NCBI RefSeq assembly: GCF_018614975.1
Contig: NZ_JAGGNR010000037.1
Span: 38,059 to 102,058, forward strand
DNA: 64,000 bases
From: Paenibacillus polymyxa
Lineage (GTDB): Bacteria > Bacillota > Bacilli > Paenibacillales > Paenibacillaceae
Direction: 5' to 3'
The notes beneath the pieces are model-generated. The model worked only from the letters and a program-made list of their open reading frames with translations, searched no databases and was not told where the DNA came from. The position numbers and the translations under genes are program-made. Below are positions 16,318-25,535 of this stretch, in pieces (the stretch's first letter is position 1; every line of letters begins with the position of its first letter).

Positions 16318-17415
16318 TTAAGGTATTTTAAGGATCTCGATATAATCATAGGATTTTATGGCACTTAAAAGCGGGTAAGCTTGTCTTTCGTTTGAGTGAC
16401 CTGCAAGTTTAAAATCTCTATTTAAACCATCCAAATCAGATATAATCATAAGGTGAGTAGGAGTTGTGATCCATCCTGCTACTCCTTTACTAAAGATGAC
16501 TACATCCCCTTTTGCAATTGAACCTAAGTAAATAGATTTATGATTTTTTTCATAATTGTCTTTTGAATATGAGTAGACCGTAGATTTAGGAATCCAATAC
16601 TTGCTGAACTGTTCTACGCTTATCCAAGGGCTAGGATCCGAGAAAGTCCAACTATAGTTTAATTCGGTCGCATTTTTAGGAACTAGGTAAGTAGAGTTTT
16701 TCTTATAAGCAGACCAGTTACCTGACATCGGTTTCCCTCCACCAACATGCATGGCCTGTGAAACAAAATTAGTACAGTCACTTCCCCATGCTGTAAAAGC
16801 AGGATAATTAGTACTATATTTATTGTAGTTATTATACGCCCAATTACCTGCTGCTGCTGAATTATATGCTGCTAGCAATTGAAATTCTGGAGCACTTTTT
16901 TCTGCTGTTGTTAACCTGTTCTTAAAATTTTCAGCACGTTCATCACCTGATGATCTGGAATACCTAGTTAAGTATCCCATTAGTATTTCCTGTTCTTCTG
17001 AGTCCGCCGCTATAGAATAAGAATCTTCAATTAAATGCATAACTTCAATTTTATCCTCTTTTTTAAGAGAAATCGTTTTTTCATACACATCTTGATTTAA
17101 GTTCTTGTGAAGTATCTCTGCTACTTTTATATCTTGTTTGAAATAAGAATCAAGTGTTTGTAGAATTACCCTTTCTTCTTCAAGCGGATCTACTAATTCA
17201 TCTCTGTTTACAAAATTATGTTGTGCTAATGTTTGTTCTTTTTCTTTTTTGTACAATTCGATATAAGGATTTTGCTCAATATTAACTGTAATTGACTCAT
17301 ACTTTTCAACATATTGGGTTTGTGTTGTTGAGATATCCTCGTTAGCATAGGCACTCATTCCATTAAAAACTAAAGTAGCACCAGCTAATAAAATTACTAT
17401 TTTTTTCTTTTTCAC
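16318..17415 (-). CDS. Secreted amidase-domain protein (Amidase_6 type)
   Basis: This 365-aa protein has a signal peptide (KKKKIVILLAGATLVFNGMS, cleavage near AYA|NE). The C-terminal half, from about residue 185, has the pattern of the putative amidase domain PF12671: YNSAAAGNWAYNNYNKYS, a catalytic-type Cys in WGSDCTNFVSQAMHVGG, and a late His in THLMIIS. The N-terminal part is helical and charged with no recognised domain. It starts at GTG 17415 behind AAAAGGAGAAATGGT. Codon use is AT-rich compared with the 50%-type backbone, which suggests horizontal gain. Cell-wall peptide hydrolysis is a family-level guess. Confidence 0.85.
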   Translation of the reverse strand: MKKKKIVILLAGATLVFNGMSAYANEDISTTQTQYVEKYESITVNIEQNPYIELYKKEKEQTLAQHNFVNRDELVDPLEEERVILQTLDSYFKQDIKVAEILHKNLNQDVYEKTISLKKEDKIEVMHLIEDSYSIAADSEEQEILMGYLTRYSRSSGDERAENFKNRLTTAEKSAPEFQLLAAYNSAAAGNWAYNNYNKYSTNYPAFTAWGSDCTNFVSQAMHVGGGKPMSGNWSAYKKNSTYLVPKNATELNYSWTFSDPSPWISVEQFSKYWIPKSTVYSYSKDNYEKNHKSIYLGSIAKGDVVIFSKGVAGWITTPTHLMIISDLDGLNRDFKLAGHSNERQAYPLLSAIKSYDYIEILKIP

Positions 17416-17574
17416 ACCATTTCTCCTTTTAAGTTATTTTTTAACATAAATACAGTTTATCACAATATTATACATTAGTATGGTTAAATTTTCCTTTTTA
17501 GGAGATGACATCTTGTAAAAACCGTATCTTCTACTATAAAATATAAATAAAATATTTCGAAGGGAGATAGTACT

Positions 17575-17910
17575 ATGAAAAGTAAAAGGTTAAAGCAAAT
17601 TAAAGTATTCTTTGCTATAATACTCATTATTATTTTGCTTGAGCAAATTCCTTATGTTCAAAAACAAACAGCTGTTTTTTCATCAAAAGTCTACGTGTTG
17701 TCTAAATATGGAACTGATTTTAAGTATAAAAATATTGAATATAGCCCTCAATTTGGAAACTATGATGTGTTTTACAGAGATATGAACAAAAGTGAATATT
17801 CCTTTACAGTCATCCCTAAATTTTTTCCTGTATTCGTAATCTATGATTCTATTGAAAAACAGGCTTTAGAGTTAAAAAATATAGATTTACTTCGTAAAAT
17901 GCCATACTAG
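17575..17910 (+). CDS. Hypothetical membrane-anchored protein, 111 aa
   Basis: The product has an N-terminal TM helix (VFFAIILIIILLEQIPYV). An extracytoplasmic domain follows with alternating aromatic residues (KYGTDFKYKNIEYSPQFGNY, FTVIPKFFPVFVIYDS). The form resembles small YfjL/DUF3139-like Bacillus proteins, but I cannot confirm membership. The start is supported by AAGGGAGATAGTACT. It is divergent from the amidase gene and shares its AT-rich composition. Confidence 0.6.
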   Translation: MKSKRLKQIKVFFAIILIIILLEQIPYVQKQTAVFSSKVYVLSKYGTDFKYKNIEYSPQFGNYDVFYRDMNKSEYSFTVIPKFFPVFVIYDSIEKQALELKNIDLLRKMPY

Positions 17911-17989
17911 AACATATCTTGATACAAATGATTAATAGATAAACTGAGATTTTAGATCCTATTCATCATTTAAATCTTCTCCAAATGAA

Positions 17990-18096
17990 AAGCATCTACT
18001 AATTAACTTAGTAGTGTCCACCGAAACGACTAAAGAAATATAGAATAATATTATATAGAGAGATGCTTCTCTATTAGCCCTCCCTTGTTTCGGTGG
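17990..18096. repeat. Interleaved inverted repeats
   Basis: AAGCATCT (17990-17997) pairs with AGATGCTT (18061-18068), and CCACCGAAAC (18018-18027) pairs with GTTTCGGTGG (18087-18096). The order A-B-A'-B' would give a pseudoknot in RNA, or marks two nested element ends. CTACTAA/TTAGTAG (17996-18014) forms a further local hairpin. No gene is present here. Confidence 0.5.
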
Positions 18097-18219
18097 CGCC
18101 CTAAGGTGGTATGATTGAATTCTGAATTACATCATTTATAGTTTCTAAATCTAATCAGGACGACTTATTTCCCAAGCGAAACGAAGTGGACAATGGACAC
18201 CCCACCATCCATACTCACC

Positions 18220-18330
18220 TTAACGCCGCTTCTTTCTCGCGCCGAATTTCCTCCATGCATACACGATAAGTGCTACAGGGCCAGCAAGCCATAACAGCTG
18301 CCATAGTATGATTTTTAGGTCGAATCCCAT
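18220..18330 (-). CDS. Small basic membrane peptide, 36 aa
   Basis: The ORF starts at ATG 18330 with GGGAGGG 9 nt upstream. The product begins MGFDLKIILWQLLWLAGPVA, continues LIVYAWRKFG and ends ARKKRR: one TM helix with a strongly basic cytoplasmic end. It lies 58 nt downstream of the DUF2339 gene on the same strand. The shape fits a small membrane protein partner or a hydrophobic toxin-like peptide. There is no evidence to decide. Confidence 0.45.
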   Translation of the reverse strand: MGFDLKIILWQLLWLAGPVALIVYAWRKFGARKKRR

Positions 18331-18387
18331 TTCAAGAATCCCTCCCCATATGATCGCAAAGGTCAATACAGTCGTTCAAAATCCAAA

Positions 18388-20976
18388 TCAATCTTGGTCT
18401 TCCTCAGGCACAGTCGGTTCGTCGTCAGGCTTCGCTGTCTCTCTCGACTGTACTTCCTCCATCCGGCTGGACACCTTTTGATACAGGTAAGAGATCCCAA
18501 GCAATAGTACGCCAAAGCTGAAATAGGCAAAGATTTTGCTGCCCGAGGTGAGCATTCCCACATCATAGAACACCATCTTACCCGTGGCGAACAACGTTAG
18601 ACCCAGGCCCAAACGCCGAATCATGACATATTTTCTACGGAATCCATAGGCAATATAGAGAATCGCCAGCAGCAGATAGATCAGGCTGAACATCAGCCCT
18701 ACATCGCCCCACTGGAACTGAATTGTCAGGAATACAGTGATGACGCCCAGCAGATATACCCCTGCGATAACCGGGTACCATTCAATGCTCTTGAACTGCC
18801 CGCGGATGCCTGCGATTAGCAGATCCCTTCCTGCAAAGAATACCCCTACGTTAAAGATAATTAACACCAGCAAACCAACAATCTCTGCCGCGGTATGCTG
18901 CTGAACCTCCGGCTGAAGCGCTGGCATGGTTAAGGTTACAGCCAGTGCAATACAGCAGCCAACGGCATGCAGGAAGGTGGTGTACACCTGCACGAATCGG
19001 TCGCGCAGCAGCTTCACTTTGCCTAGTCCATAGGCCAATGCAATCGTGAGCGCAGCGAACATTAACAGCTTGTAGAACATGTATAACAGGAACGTCCCAT
19101 CCACAGCTCTGGTATACAATTCATTCGACTCATAGAGCACGTATAACCATAGATTCACAAGTGCTGCATACTTGAATCCGTTCAGGAAGCCCAGCTCCAG
19201 TGGGGTATAGTGGAATCTCTCCTTGGAAGATGAGCTGCTGCGAACTGCCCAGGCATAATACAGTGTAATAAGCAGGGTCCCTAGCGTGATGCTGGTGTAT
19301 TTTAACATAAAGTAAGAACGTTCTCCGATGAAGAGTAGCGTCAGCAGATCATAGTACATAAAAGTGGTTAGACATAGTAGCACGATGCCCCATCCGGCAC
19401 GTCCCACCGATCTGAACCGTTTCAGATGTCCGAGTGTAACCAGCAGAACCCCTTCGATCAACCAGCCCATCGATAACCACTTGGCCCCGAACTGGAACGG
19501 AATAATCAGAATGGCAAAGGTCAGGGAAGTGACATAGAAGAGCAGAATCGTCTGTTTCTCCTGAGCCATATTACGCTGAACGAATCGTGCGAGGCCCAGA
19601 TACACCGCGCAGAAGATTAACGCCAGCAAGCCCTGAGCATCATTCCAATTCGCCACATCAAATAACACGTATAACATCAGACAGCTGATGCTTGTATTCA
19701 TAGCCAGCAGAGCGAAATCCCACCAGGTTAACTTCATCCGTTGTTTGAACGGATATGCCAGCGTAATGCCCAGATATAATGCAAACGTCACAATGGAATA
19801 CAACATGCCAATCTTCTCACTTGGCGACAGCCATAAGAGGATGAGCATGGACGGTGTGTTGAAAAGGAAACTGATATAGTGCACCACCGGCCACCGTTTG
19901 CCGAATGATATGAACACAATAATGCCGTTTAAGAGCAGCAGATAGATCATGGCTACATAGACAGCAGGGCCCTCAAGCCCGAACGAGAACATGTAGGAGA
20001 ATAACGGAAGATATCCGCCCACGAGACCCAGTGAACAGATCGTCTTTGACTGGTATCTCAAGGAGAACAATACAGAGATTGCCGATACCAATACAGACAG
20101 GCCAAGTCCCGTATATAGTCCGATAATATGCAGTAAAAAGTAACTATAGAAGATGGACCCGAACAACACGGAGATCCCGCCGCCGAGCAGCCCCATTGCA
20201 AACGTCTGCTTTTTGCGGCGGAACAGCAACTCTCCTCCAGTGAGCATCAGAGCACCAAGCAGGAAAAAGGCTCCGCTCTTCATCTCGTCATTAAACCAGG
20301 TCGAGTACGAATATTGGAACGCTGCTCCAACCCCCAGAATGAGGAGCAGGATGGCTACCTTATTGATCCAGCTAAGTCCAATTTTCATCTCCATTCGATT
20401 CTGCTTGATCCGGCGCTGAATGGTCTCTTCACTCAATCCCTCCTCCGCCAGCTGCTCATATCCACGCTCCATGTGCCCACGTAGAGCCTCTTCTCTCTCC
20501 CGTACGGCTCGCTTGTGCGATTCAATGCGCTCATTCACCTCTGCGGCAAGGTAAGCAATCCTCTCCTTCACCTCGTGGGAATCCTCTTGCAACTCCTGTG
20601 CTGCCTGATTGTAGAGCACGTTCAGATTGGATTTGGTTCGATGTTCATGGAATGCAATTCGATCATTATGTACCGCTGTTTTCCCTTGAAAATAGGTCTC
20701 CATCTTCTCCCGGGATACCCGGATCAGATTCAGCTTCTCATCCAGCATCTGTTCAGATAACGCCATACGAAGACGTGCATTCTCTTCTTCCATCTTGCGC
20801 GAGCGAAGTTCAAGCTGTTGCAGCTTGAGCTTGTGGGCTTCATACTGTTCCTGCAGTTGTTCATTCTGAACGATCAGGTCATCCGACTGGTATTCCTGGA
20901 GCAAGGCGTGATACTCCTTCGCCAGCTGTTTCTGCTGCTCCTGAACCTGCCCAAGCCGATCCTTAAACTTCTTCAT
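18388..20976 (-). CDS. DUF2339 polytopic membrane protein
   Basis: An 862-aa protein. The first 185 residues or so are a coiled coil (KDRLGQVQEQQKQLAKEYHA and following heptads, then a basic RRIKQNRMEMKIG). About 20 or more hydrophobic helices follow in runs such as FFLLGALMLTGGELLF and GFLNGFKYAALVNLW. This fits the DUF2339 family of large integral membrane proteins of unknown function. The C-terminus is acidic (KPDDEPTVPEEDQD). The start has GGAGGAAGCTC. A structural or transport role in the envelope is possible but unsupported. Confidence 0.85.
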   Translation of the reverse strand: MKKFKDRLGQVQEQQKQLAKEYHALLQEYQSDDLIVQNEQLQEQYEAHKLKLQQLELRSRKMEEENARLRMALSEQMLDEKLNLIRVSREKMETYFQGKTAVHNDRIAFHEHRTKSNLNVLYNQAAQELQEDSHEVKERIAYLAAEVNERIESHKRAVREREEALRGHMERGYEQLAEEGLSEETIQRRIKQNRMEMKIGLSWINKVAILLLILGVGAAFQYSYSTWFNDEMKSGAFFLLGALMLTGGELLFRRKKQTFAMGLLGGGISVLFGSIFYSYFLLHIIGLYTGLGLSVLVSAISVLFSLRYQSKTICSLGLVGGYLPLFSYMFSFGLEGPAVYVAMIYLLLLNGIIVFISFGKRWPVVHYISFLFNTPSMLILLWLSPSEKIGMLYSIVTFALYLGITLAYPFKQRMKLTWWDFALLAMNTSISCLMLYVLFDVANWNDAQGLLALIFCAVYLGLARFVQRNMAQEKQTILLFYVTSLTFAILIIPFQFGAKWLSMGWLIEGVLLVTLGHLKRFRSVGRAGWGIVLLCLTTFMYYDLLTLLFIGERSYFMLKYTSITLGTLLITLYYAWAVRSSSSSKERFHYTPLELGFLNGFKYAALVNLWLYVLYESNELYTRAVDGTFLLYMFYKLLMFAALTIALAYGLGKVKLLRDRFVQVYTTFLHAVGCCIALAVTLTMPALQPEVQQHTAAEIVGLLVLIIFNVGVFFAGRDLLIAGIRGQFKSIEWYPVIAGVYLLGVITVFLTIQFQWGDVGLMFSLIYLLLAILYIAYGFRRKYVMIRRLGLGLTLFATGKMVFYDVGMLTSGSKIFAYFSFGVLLLGISYLYQKVSSRMEEVQSRETAKPDDEPTVPEEDQD

Positions 20977-21094
20977 GAGCTTCCTCCGTTGGTTGATGTT
21001 TAATCTTTTCCCTATATTTTACTATATGTATGCCATAAAAAGAGGTTTAAACATTAGATATATCCGTACAATATTTCATCAGTAGGATCTCAAA

Positions 21095-21135
21095 CGCAAA
21101 AAAGCCGGGAAACATACACTTCTCCCGACTTATAT
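21095..21135 (-). terminator. Weak hairpin downstream of the LCP gene
   Basis: AAGCCGGGAAAC and TTCTCCCGACTT pair imperfectly across about 6 nt, with A-rich sequence on the left side that reads as a T run on the minus strand. Confidence 0.45.
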
Positions 21136-21247
21136 TCATATGAGCATTTTGCACACATCTGAGCATTAAAAGTACAGTTGGTCCAATCTCTGATCCATTT
21201 TCGCTGTTAGCGAGGTACGCAGGCTTCTCCTGCACAATAATGGATGC

Positions 21248-22288
21248 TTATGCTGCATCTGGTGTATCTGCCTGGTCCACTGACTCCGGTTCAATTATCT
21301 CAGTCGCATCCGGGTCCAGCCAACTGGCGATCATGCCACGCACATATTGCAGATCGTCCTCCGACAGATCATAGTACCATGTACCACCGCGCGTCGCACC
21401 CTCACCCTTCAGCATGTAATTGCTGATCGTTGGTATGCTGTCTTTCATATATAAGGACTCGGCAAATTTCACGATAAAATCCGAAGTCATGTTGGTTGTA
21501 AAATTCGATCCGGCAATCTGGATGACGTCCGGGATCTTGGTCAGATTTTTGACTTCCAGCGCACGATTCATGAAAGCACTTAAGAAAATCCGGTGACGCA
21601 TCGTCCGATTGAAATCGGAATCTTCCCGGTAACGCACATAACCAAGCGCCTCTTCGCCGCTATAGATCGGTTTGTTGGCTTCAACAAACAGCTTCTCATG
21701 CGCTTTTGATTTGTTCTCAATATTTTTCTTGATCGGCAGCTCGACACCACCAACCGCATCAACAATATCCTTGAGCCCGTTAAAATTAATCGCGGCATAA
21801 AAATCCACTTGGTTCCCCAGCAAATTCTCCACTGTATCCATCGCCATCTTGGCTTCCCCGTGGGCATACGCTGAGTTGATCTTTGACTTCACATCCCGGC
21901 CGACAATCTCGGTATAGGAATCACGTGGAATGGACAGCAGCAGCACTTTATTGTCTTCTGGACGCACGACGGAATAGATGATGGTATCCGAACGACTTGG
22001 TTCGTTATCGCGTTGGTCAATCCCTAGCAGCAACAGCGAGAATGGATCGGTATGTTGCACGACAGGGGCATCCTTATCGCCCGCTGGTACAAAGGAGTCA
22101 TCCAAGGTATCCTTCACCGTAGCTGAAGCGAACATGTTAAAGGCAAACACGACGAGTTGCTTTTGATAAATAAATCCGACTCCTCCGAGCACAAGCAGCA
22201 CACTTAAGGTGATGATTAATGGCTTCTTCCATTTCTTCTTCGGTTTCTTCGGCTTCCGTCTCGTTAAATGTGCAGCACTGTTTTCCAT
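21248..22288 (-). CDS. LytR-CpsA-Psr (LCP) family cell-wall polymer ligase
   Basis: LCP enzymes transfer teichoic acid or other anionic polymers from a lipid carrier to peptidoglycan. From the ATG at 22288 (AAAGGAGATATG upstream) the protein is 346 aa. It has a very basic N-terminus (RRKPKKPKKKWKK), one TM helix (PLIITLSVLLVLGGVGFIY) and an external LCP domain. That domain has LLLGIDQRDNEPSRSDTI, LLLSIPRDSYTEI, the Asn/Ala segment KINSAYAHG and GYVRYREDSDFNRTMRHR, which contain the Arg and Asp residues that bind the polyprenyl pyrophosphate. The C-terminus is acidic. Upstream ATG codons lack a ribosome site. Confidence 0.92.
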   Translation of the reverse strand: MENSAAHLTRRKPKKPKKKWKKPLIITLSVLLVLGGVGFIYQKQLVVFAFNMFASATVKDTLDDSFVPAGDKDAPVVQHTDPFSLLLLGIDQRDNEPSRSDTIIYSVVRPEDNKVLLLSIPRDSYTEIVGRDVKSKINSAYAHGEAKMAMDTVENLLGNQVDFYAAINFNGLKDIVDAVGGVELPIKKNIENKSKAHEKLFVEANKPIYSGEEALGYVRYREDSDFNRTMRHRIFLSAFMNRALEVKNLTKIPDVIQIAGSNFTTNMTSDFIVKFAESLYMKDSIPTISNYMLKGEGATRGGTWYYDLSEDDLQYVRGMIASWLDPDATEIIEPESVDQADTPDAA

Positions 22289-22381
22289 CATATCTCCTTT
22301 GATAACGGTTTCTTCATTCATTTAACTATATTAATAACACGTTTTCAATAGATTACGTTATAATCTGCATTACAAATACGT

Positions 22382-22548
22382 GTTCAAAAAGTTTGGTTTT
22401 CAGTACCAAGAAGATGGAATGAAGCTAGAAATGGAGTAGCGGAGCGTAGGGAAAACTACGTGAGCAACGGATATTTCGGCTGAATTTCATATTCGATGCT
22501 GATGATGCCGCCAGGCATCATTCGTAATCAAAAGTGGACTTTTTGAAC
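22382..22548. repeat. Interspersed palindromic repeat with 11-bp terminal inverted repeats
   Basis: This 167-bp non-coding block runs from GTTCAAAAAGT to ACTTTTTGAAC. It contains an internal hairpin ATGATGCC/GGCATCAT (22502-22521) and the segment GCGTAGGGAAAACTACG. The end structure is MITE-like and I recall similar blocks in Paenibacillus intergenic regions. It lies directly upstream of an aldo/keto reductase gene. Confidence 0.65.
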
Positions 22549-22583
22549 TACCTCTGCATAAATGAATAGAGAAGGAGCGATGA

Positions 22584-23561
22584 ATGATGGAATATCGACG
22601 TTTGGGCAATAGTGGTCTGCGCGTGTCTGCACTGGGGCTTGGCACCAATGCGTTTGGCAAACGCGCGGATGAGGCAGCTTCTACCCGTATTATTCATGCA
22701 GCGATGGATCAGGGCATCAACTTTATCGACACCGCCAATATCTATACAGGTACCGAATCGGAACGCATCATTGGACAGGCTCTCACAGGTCGACGGGAAA
22801 ACGCGGTGCTTGCTACCAAGGCCGGATTACCCCGGCATGATGGTCCTCATGGACGGGGTTCCTCCCGCTACCATCTGCAACAAGAGCTGGAACATAGCCT
22901 GCGACGTCTGCAAACGGATTATGTGGATCTGTACCAGATCCATACCTTTGATCCGCATACACCGCTGGATGAGACACTGCGCACACTGGACGATATGGTC
23001 ACTTCGGGTAAAGTTCGTTACATCGGAGCCTCCAATTACGCAGCTTGGGAGCTGATGAAAGCTCTGGGCATTAGTGAGCAGAAAGGTTATGTGCGCTACA
23101 TCTCCACCCAAACCAGCTACTCCCTGGCAGACCGTACGCCTGAGTTGGAACTGGTACCGATGTGTCTCGATCAGGGTGTAGGCATTATTCCGTATTTCCC
23201 GCTGGCAGGTGGTATTCTGACAGGTAAATATAACGGGCAGACCGGTGTACCCTCCGGTTCCAGAGCTGATTCCGATCCATCCTTCAACCGTTTTCTGCTG
23301 GAGCATAATATTCAACTGAGTGAACAAGTAAGCGCAAAAGCAGCTGCATATGGATGCTCCCCGAGTGTGCTGTCACTCGCATGGCTGCTGACACGTCCAG
23401 CTGTATCCACAGTGATTGTTGGCGCTACACGCACCGAACAGCTGGAACATAATCTGGCTAGTCTGGACATGTCATTGCCTGATGAGCTGTTGGTCGAACT
23501 GGATCAGATGAGTGACTCTTTCCGTCGCCGCGAGCCGTTTGCGTCCTACCGAATCGATTGA
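22584..23561 (+). CDS. Aldo/keto reductase
   Basis: This 325-aa NADPH-dependent TIM-barrel oxidoreductase has FIDTANIYTGTESE near residue 51 (catalytic Asp and Tyr), LATKAG with catalytic Lys near 78 and YVDLYQIHTFDP with the His near 118. The cofactor end carries STVIVGATRTEQL. The length fits the YghZ/Tas-like group. The start has AAGGAGCGATGA. A strong terminator follows, so it is monocistronic. The physiological substrate is unknown. Confidence 0.93.
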   Translation: MMEYRRLGNSGLRVSALGLGTNAFGKRADEAASTRIIHAAMDQGINFIDTANIYTGTESERIIGQALTGRRENAVLATKAGLPRHDGPHGRGSSRYHLQQELEHSLRRLQTDYVDLYQIHTFDPHTPLDETLRTLDDMVTSGKVRYIGASNYAAWELMKALGISEQKGYVRYISTQTSYSLADRTPELELVPMCLDQGVGIIPYFPLAGGILTGKYNGQTGVPSGSRADSDPSFNRFLLEHNIQLSEQVSAKAAAYGCSPSVLSLAWLLTRPAVSTVIVGATRTEQLEHNLASLDMSLPDELLVELDQMSDSFRRREPFASYRID

Positions 23562-23569
23562 AGCAAATG

Positions 23570-23609
23570 AAATGAACCTCCAGACGGATAAAGTCAGGAG
23601 GTTCATTTT
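23570..23609 (+). terminator. Intrinsic terminator after the aldo/keto reductase
   Basis: AAATGAACCTCC pairs with GGAGGTTCATTT across a 15-nt loop and is followed by TTGATTTTT. Confidence 0.85.
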
Positions 23610-23704
23610 GATTTTTGTATACACATTATAATCATTAGTATTCAGAAAAATTTCCAATTCCACTACAATCTGTAGTTTAATAAAGTAAAAAAAACTATTA
23701 TAGA

Positions 23705-24166
23705 TTAGCCCTCTGTTTTTTGGCGAAGAAACTCCTGCATGATCTCTAAATACTCTCCCTTACGATCATCCAACGTTTCAAAGAATGCCTTGTCCGATTC
23801 CTCGACCAGATGGATTCCCTCCACAGCCAATCGGGTTCCCTCTTCCGTTGTTGTAATAATATTGGCACGCGTATCTGTCTGATGACGAGCGCGGATAATT
23901 AATCCTCTCTTTTCAAGAGCACGCAGAACCTGAGAAGTCACGTTAACATCCACTTTGGCAAAATGGGCAATCTGAACCTGCGTAACGCCTTTGCCTTCCT
24001 CATCGTGTTCATTGAGCCATAGACAGGCGTGCAACAATACAAATTGCGGTTGTGTCAGTTCGAGGGGATCCAGCACCCTGCGTACTTCCTTTTGCCACAT
24101 CGCTGTAACCTGCCAGAGCAGGTATCCCGGGCTTTCCTGTGCATTTTTATACCGTGAGCTTTTCAT
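23705..24166 (-). CDS. MarR family transcriptional regulator
   Basis: From the ATG at 24166 (GGAGG 7 nt upstream) the product is 153 aa. A MarR winged helix spans about 45-115, with TQVQIAHFAKVDVNVTSQVL as recognition region and the wing LIIRARHQTDTRANI (Asp-x-Arg typical). The flanking helices form the dimer. No divergent partner is close by; the nearest gene downstream is the aldo/keto reductase in convergent orientation. Confidence 0.88.
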   Translation of the reverse strand: MKSSRYKNAQESPGYLLWQVTAMWQKEVRRVLDPLELTQPQFVLLHACLWLNEHDEEGKGVTQVQIAHFAKVDVNVTSQVLRALEKRGLIIRARHQTDTRANIITTTEEGTRLAVEGIHLVEESDKAFFETLDDRKGEYLEIMQEFLRQKTEG

Positions 24167-24301
24167 TTCCATACCTCCATGATGTGCGACCTTGTGCAAC
24201 AGAATATATACCCGTCAGTCAATGAAGTAAATCCATTATTCATATAACGATGATGGAAACATATCCGTTGCAACTCTGTGTGTTCTTTCTCAAAAAAATA
24301 A

Positions 24302-24979
24302 TTAGCGCGCAGGGATAAACTGCTTCACCCATTGTCCGAATCCTTGCGGATTGCGACTCTGTATAAGAATGGTTCCTTCTCCCCGGAACCTACATACCAG
24401 TCCTTCTCCACTTGTAACACTGGATAACCAGCCCTGTGAAGCTTTCTCAATACGGTAATCTACATAATGAGGCCATGCCACCAAATGGGCGTTATCGACG
24501 ATCATTTCTTCACCTGCTGCCAGATTAATCGCATGGATGGCACCATAGGAAGACAGAAATACGGTTCCACGTCCACTGATCTCAATAATGAAGAAACCTT
24601 CTCCCGAAAAGAGACCTTTCTTCAGGTTTTGCATTTTGGTATTCACCTGAATGCCCTCGGTTCCTGCCAGAAATCCGTCTTTCTGCACATAGAGTGAATA
24701 GGAACCGTCCAATTCAACAGCTTCTACATCGCCCATGCTTGAAGGTGAGAGCAGAATCTCTGCCGACCCGCCCGCAGCCGTCAGTTCCTGAAAGAAAAAC
24801 TTCTCCCCGCTCAGCATCCGACCGAACCCGGCGAACATCCCACCTTCTGCTGAACCCTTCAGTTCAACCGTAGGAGTCATGGATACCATCGCACCACTCT
24901 CGGCCTTGAACCGCTCTCCCCGCTGCAAATGTACCTTGAGCATCGCAAAAGCACCATCATATAAAATCTCATAGTTCAC
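24302..24979 (-). CDS. AIM24 family (TIGR00266/DUF124) protein
   Basis: This 225-aa beta-rich protein has the family patterns FAMLKVHLQRGERFKAESGA at the N-terminus, GEKFFFQELTA, VQVN-type strands and FRGEGTILIQSRNP at the C-terminus. It begins at GTG 24979, overlapping the HxlR stop (GTGA), so the two genes are coupled. Members are structural proteins of unclear role. Coupling to a redox- or stress-type HxlR regulator is the only functional hint. Confidence 0.85.
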   Translation of the reverse strand: MNYEILYDGAFAMLKVHLQRGERFKAESGAMVSMTPTVELKGSAEGGMFAGFGRMLSGEKFFFQELTAAGGSAEILLSPSSMGDVEAVELDGSYSLYVQKDGFLAGTEGIQVNTKMQNLKKGLFSGEGFFIIEISGRGTVFLSSYGAIHAINLAAGEEMIVDNAHLVAWPHYVDYRIEKASQGWLSSVTSGEGLVCRFRGEGTILIQSRNPQGFGQWVKQFIPAR

Positions 24980-25371
24980 GGTTGCACCAGCTCCCTATTG
25001 TCAGAGTTAAAATCATTGAGTCCATTATCTTCCAGAACTGCTGATTTGTCTCTGTATTCCTTCACAATATGTTGATCTCCCCAATTACAGAGCGCATTAA
25101 GAATCGGTTCAAGACTCCGCCCATAATCACTCAATTCGTATTCCACCTTGGGAGGGACCTGATTATATACGATTCGGTTTACGATCCCGTCGTTTTCAAG
25201 CTCTCTCAGTTGCTGTGTTAACATTTTCTGTGTAATTGCGGGCATAATACGCTTGAGATCGCTGGTTCGTCTTTTCCCATGTATCAGATGACAGAGAATG
25301 ACGCATTTCCACTTGCCACCGATCACCTCTAAGGTAGCTTCAACCGAGATGTTATATTTTTTTCTAACCAT
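24976..25371 (-). CDS. HxlR family transcriptional regulator
   Basis: The 131-aa winged-helix protein has the HxlR signature GGKWKCVILCHLIHGKRRTSDL near residue 18 (quoted only partly diagnostic: GGKW..ILxxL). ITQKMLTQQLRELENDGIV near 52 and PPKVEYELSDYG in the wing complete it. The start has GGAGGAAGCAAGTT. It is divergent from an MFS gene that is now broken, and two direct repeats between them look like its operators. Confidence 0.92.
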   Translation of the reverse strand: MVRKKYNISVEATLEVIGGKWKCVILCHLIHGKRRTSDLKRIMPAITQKMLTQQLRELENDGIVNRIVYNQVPPKVEYELSDYGRSLEPILNALCNWGDQHIVKEYRDKSAVLEDNGLNDFNSDNRELVQP

Positions 25372-25427
25372 AACTTGCTTCCTCCCTGATGAATTGGACT
25401 ACATCCGTCGCATGCTGTATAGGCACC

Positions 25428-25458
25428 AAAAAGTACGTAGGGTACTAAAAAGTACGTA
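25428..25458. promoter_or_regulatory. Direct-repeat operator candidate for HxlR
   Basis: AAAAAGTACGTA occurs twice (25428-25439 and 25447-25458) with a 19-bp period in the divergent HxlR/MFS promoter region. Each repeat contains a palindromic GTAC. The position and symmetry fit a HxlR-family binding site. Confidence 0.6.
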
Positions 25459-25535
25459 CTATTCAATCTATACCGAATAACTCATAATAGCATTTGCCGG
25501 TACGTAAATCTACATTCGGGGGAGTGGAGCAAGAA

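Noticed and set aside
21047..21235. 62-codon minus-strand ORF between the DUF2339 and LCP genes
   Set aside because: It overlaps the hairpin, has no ribosome site and its composition is not protein-like.
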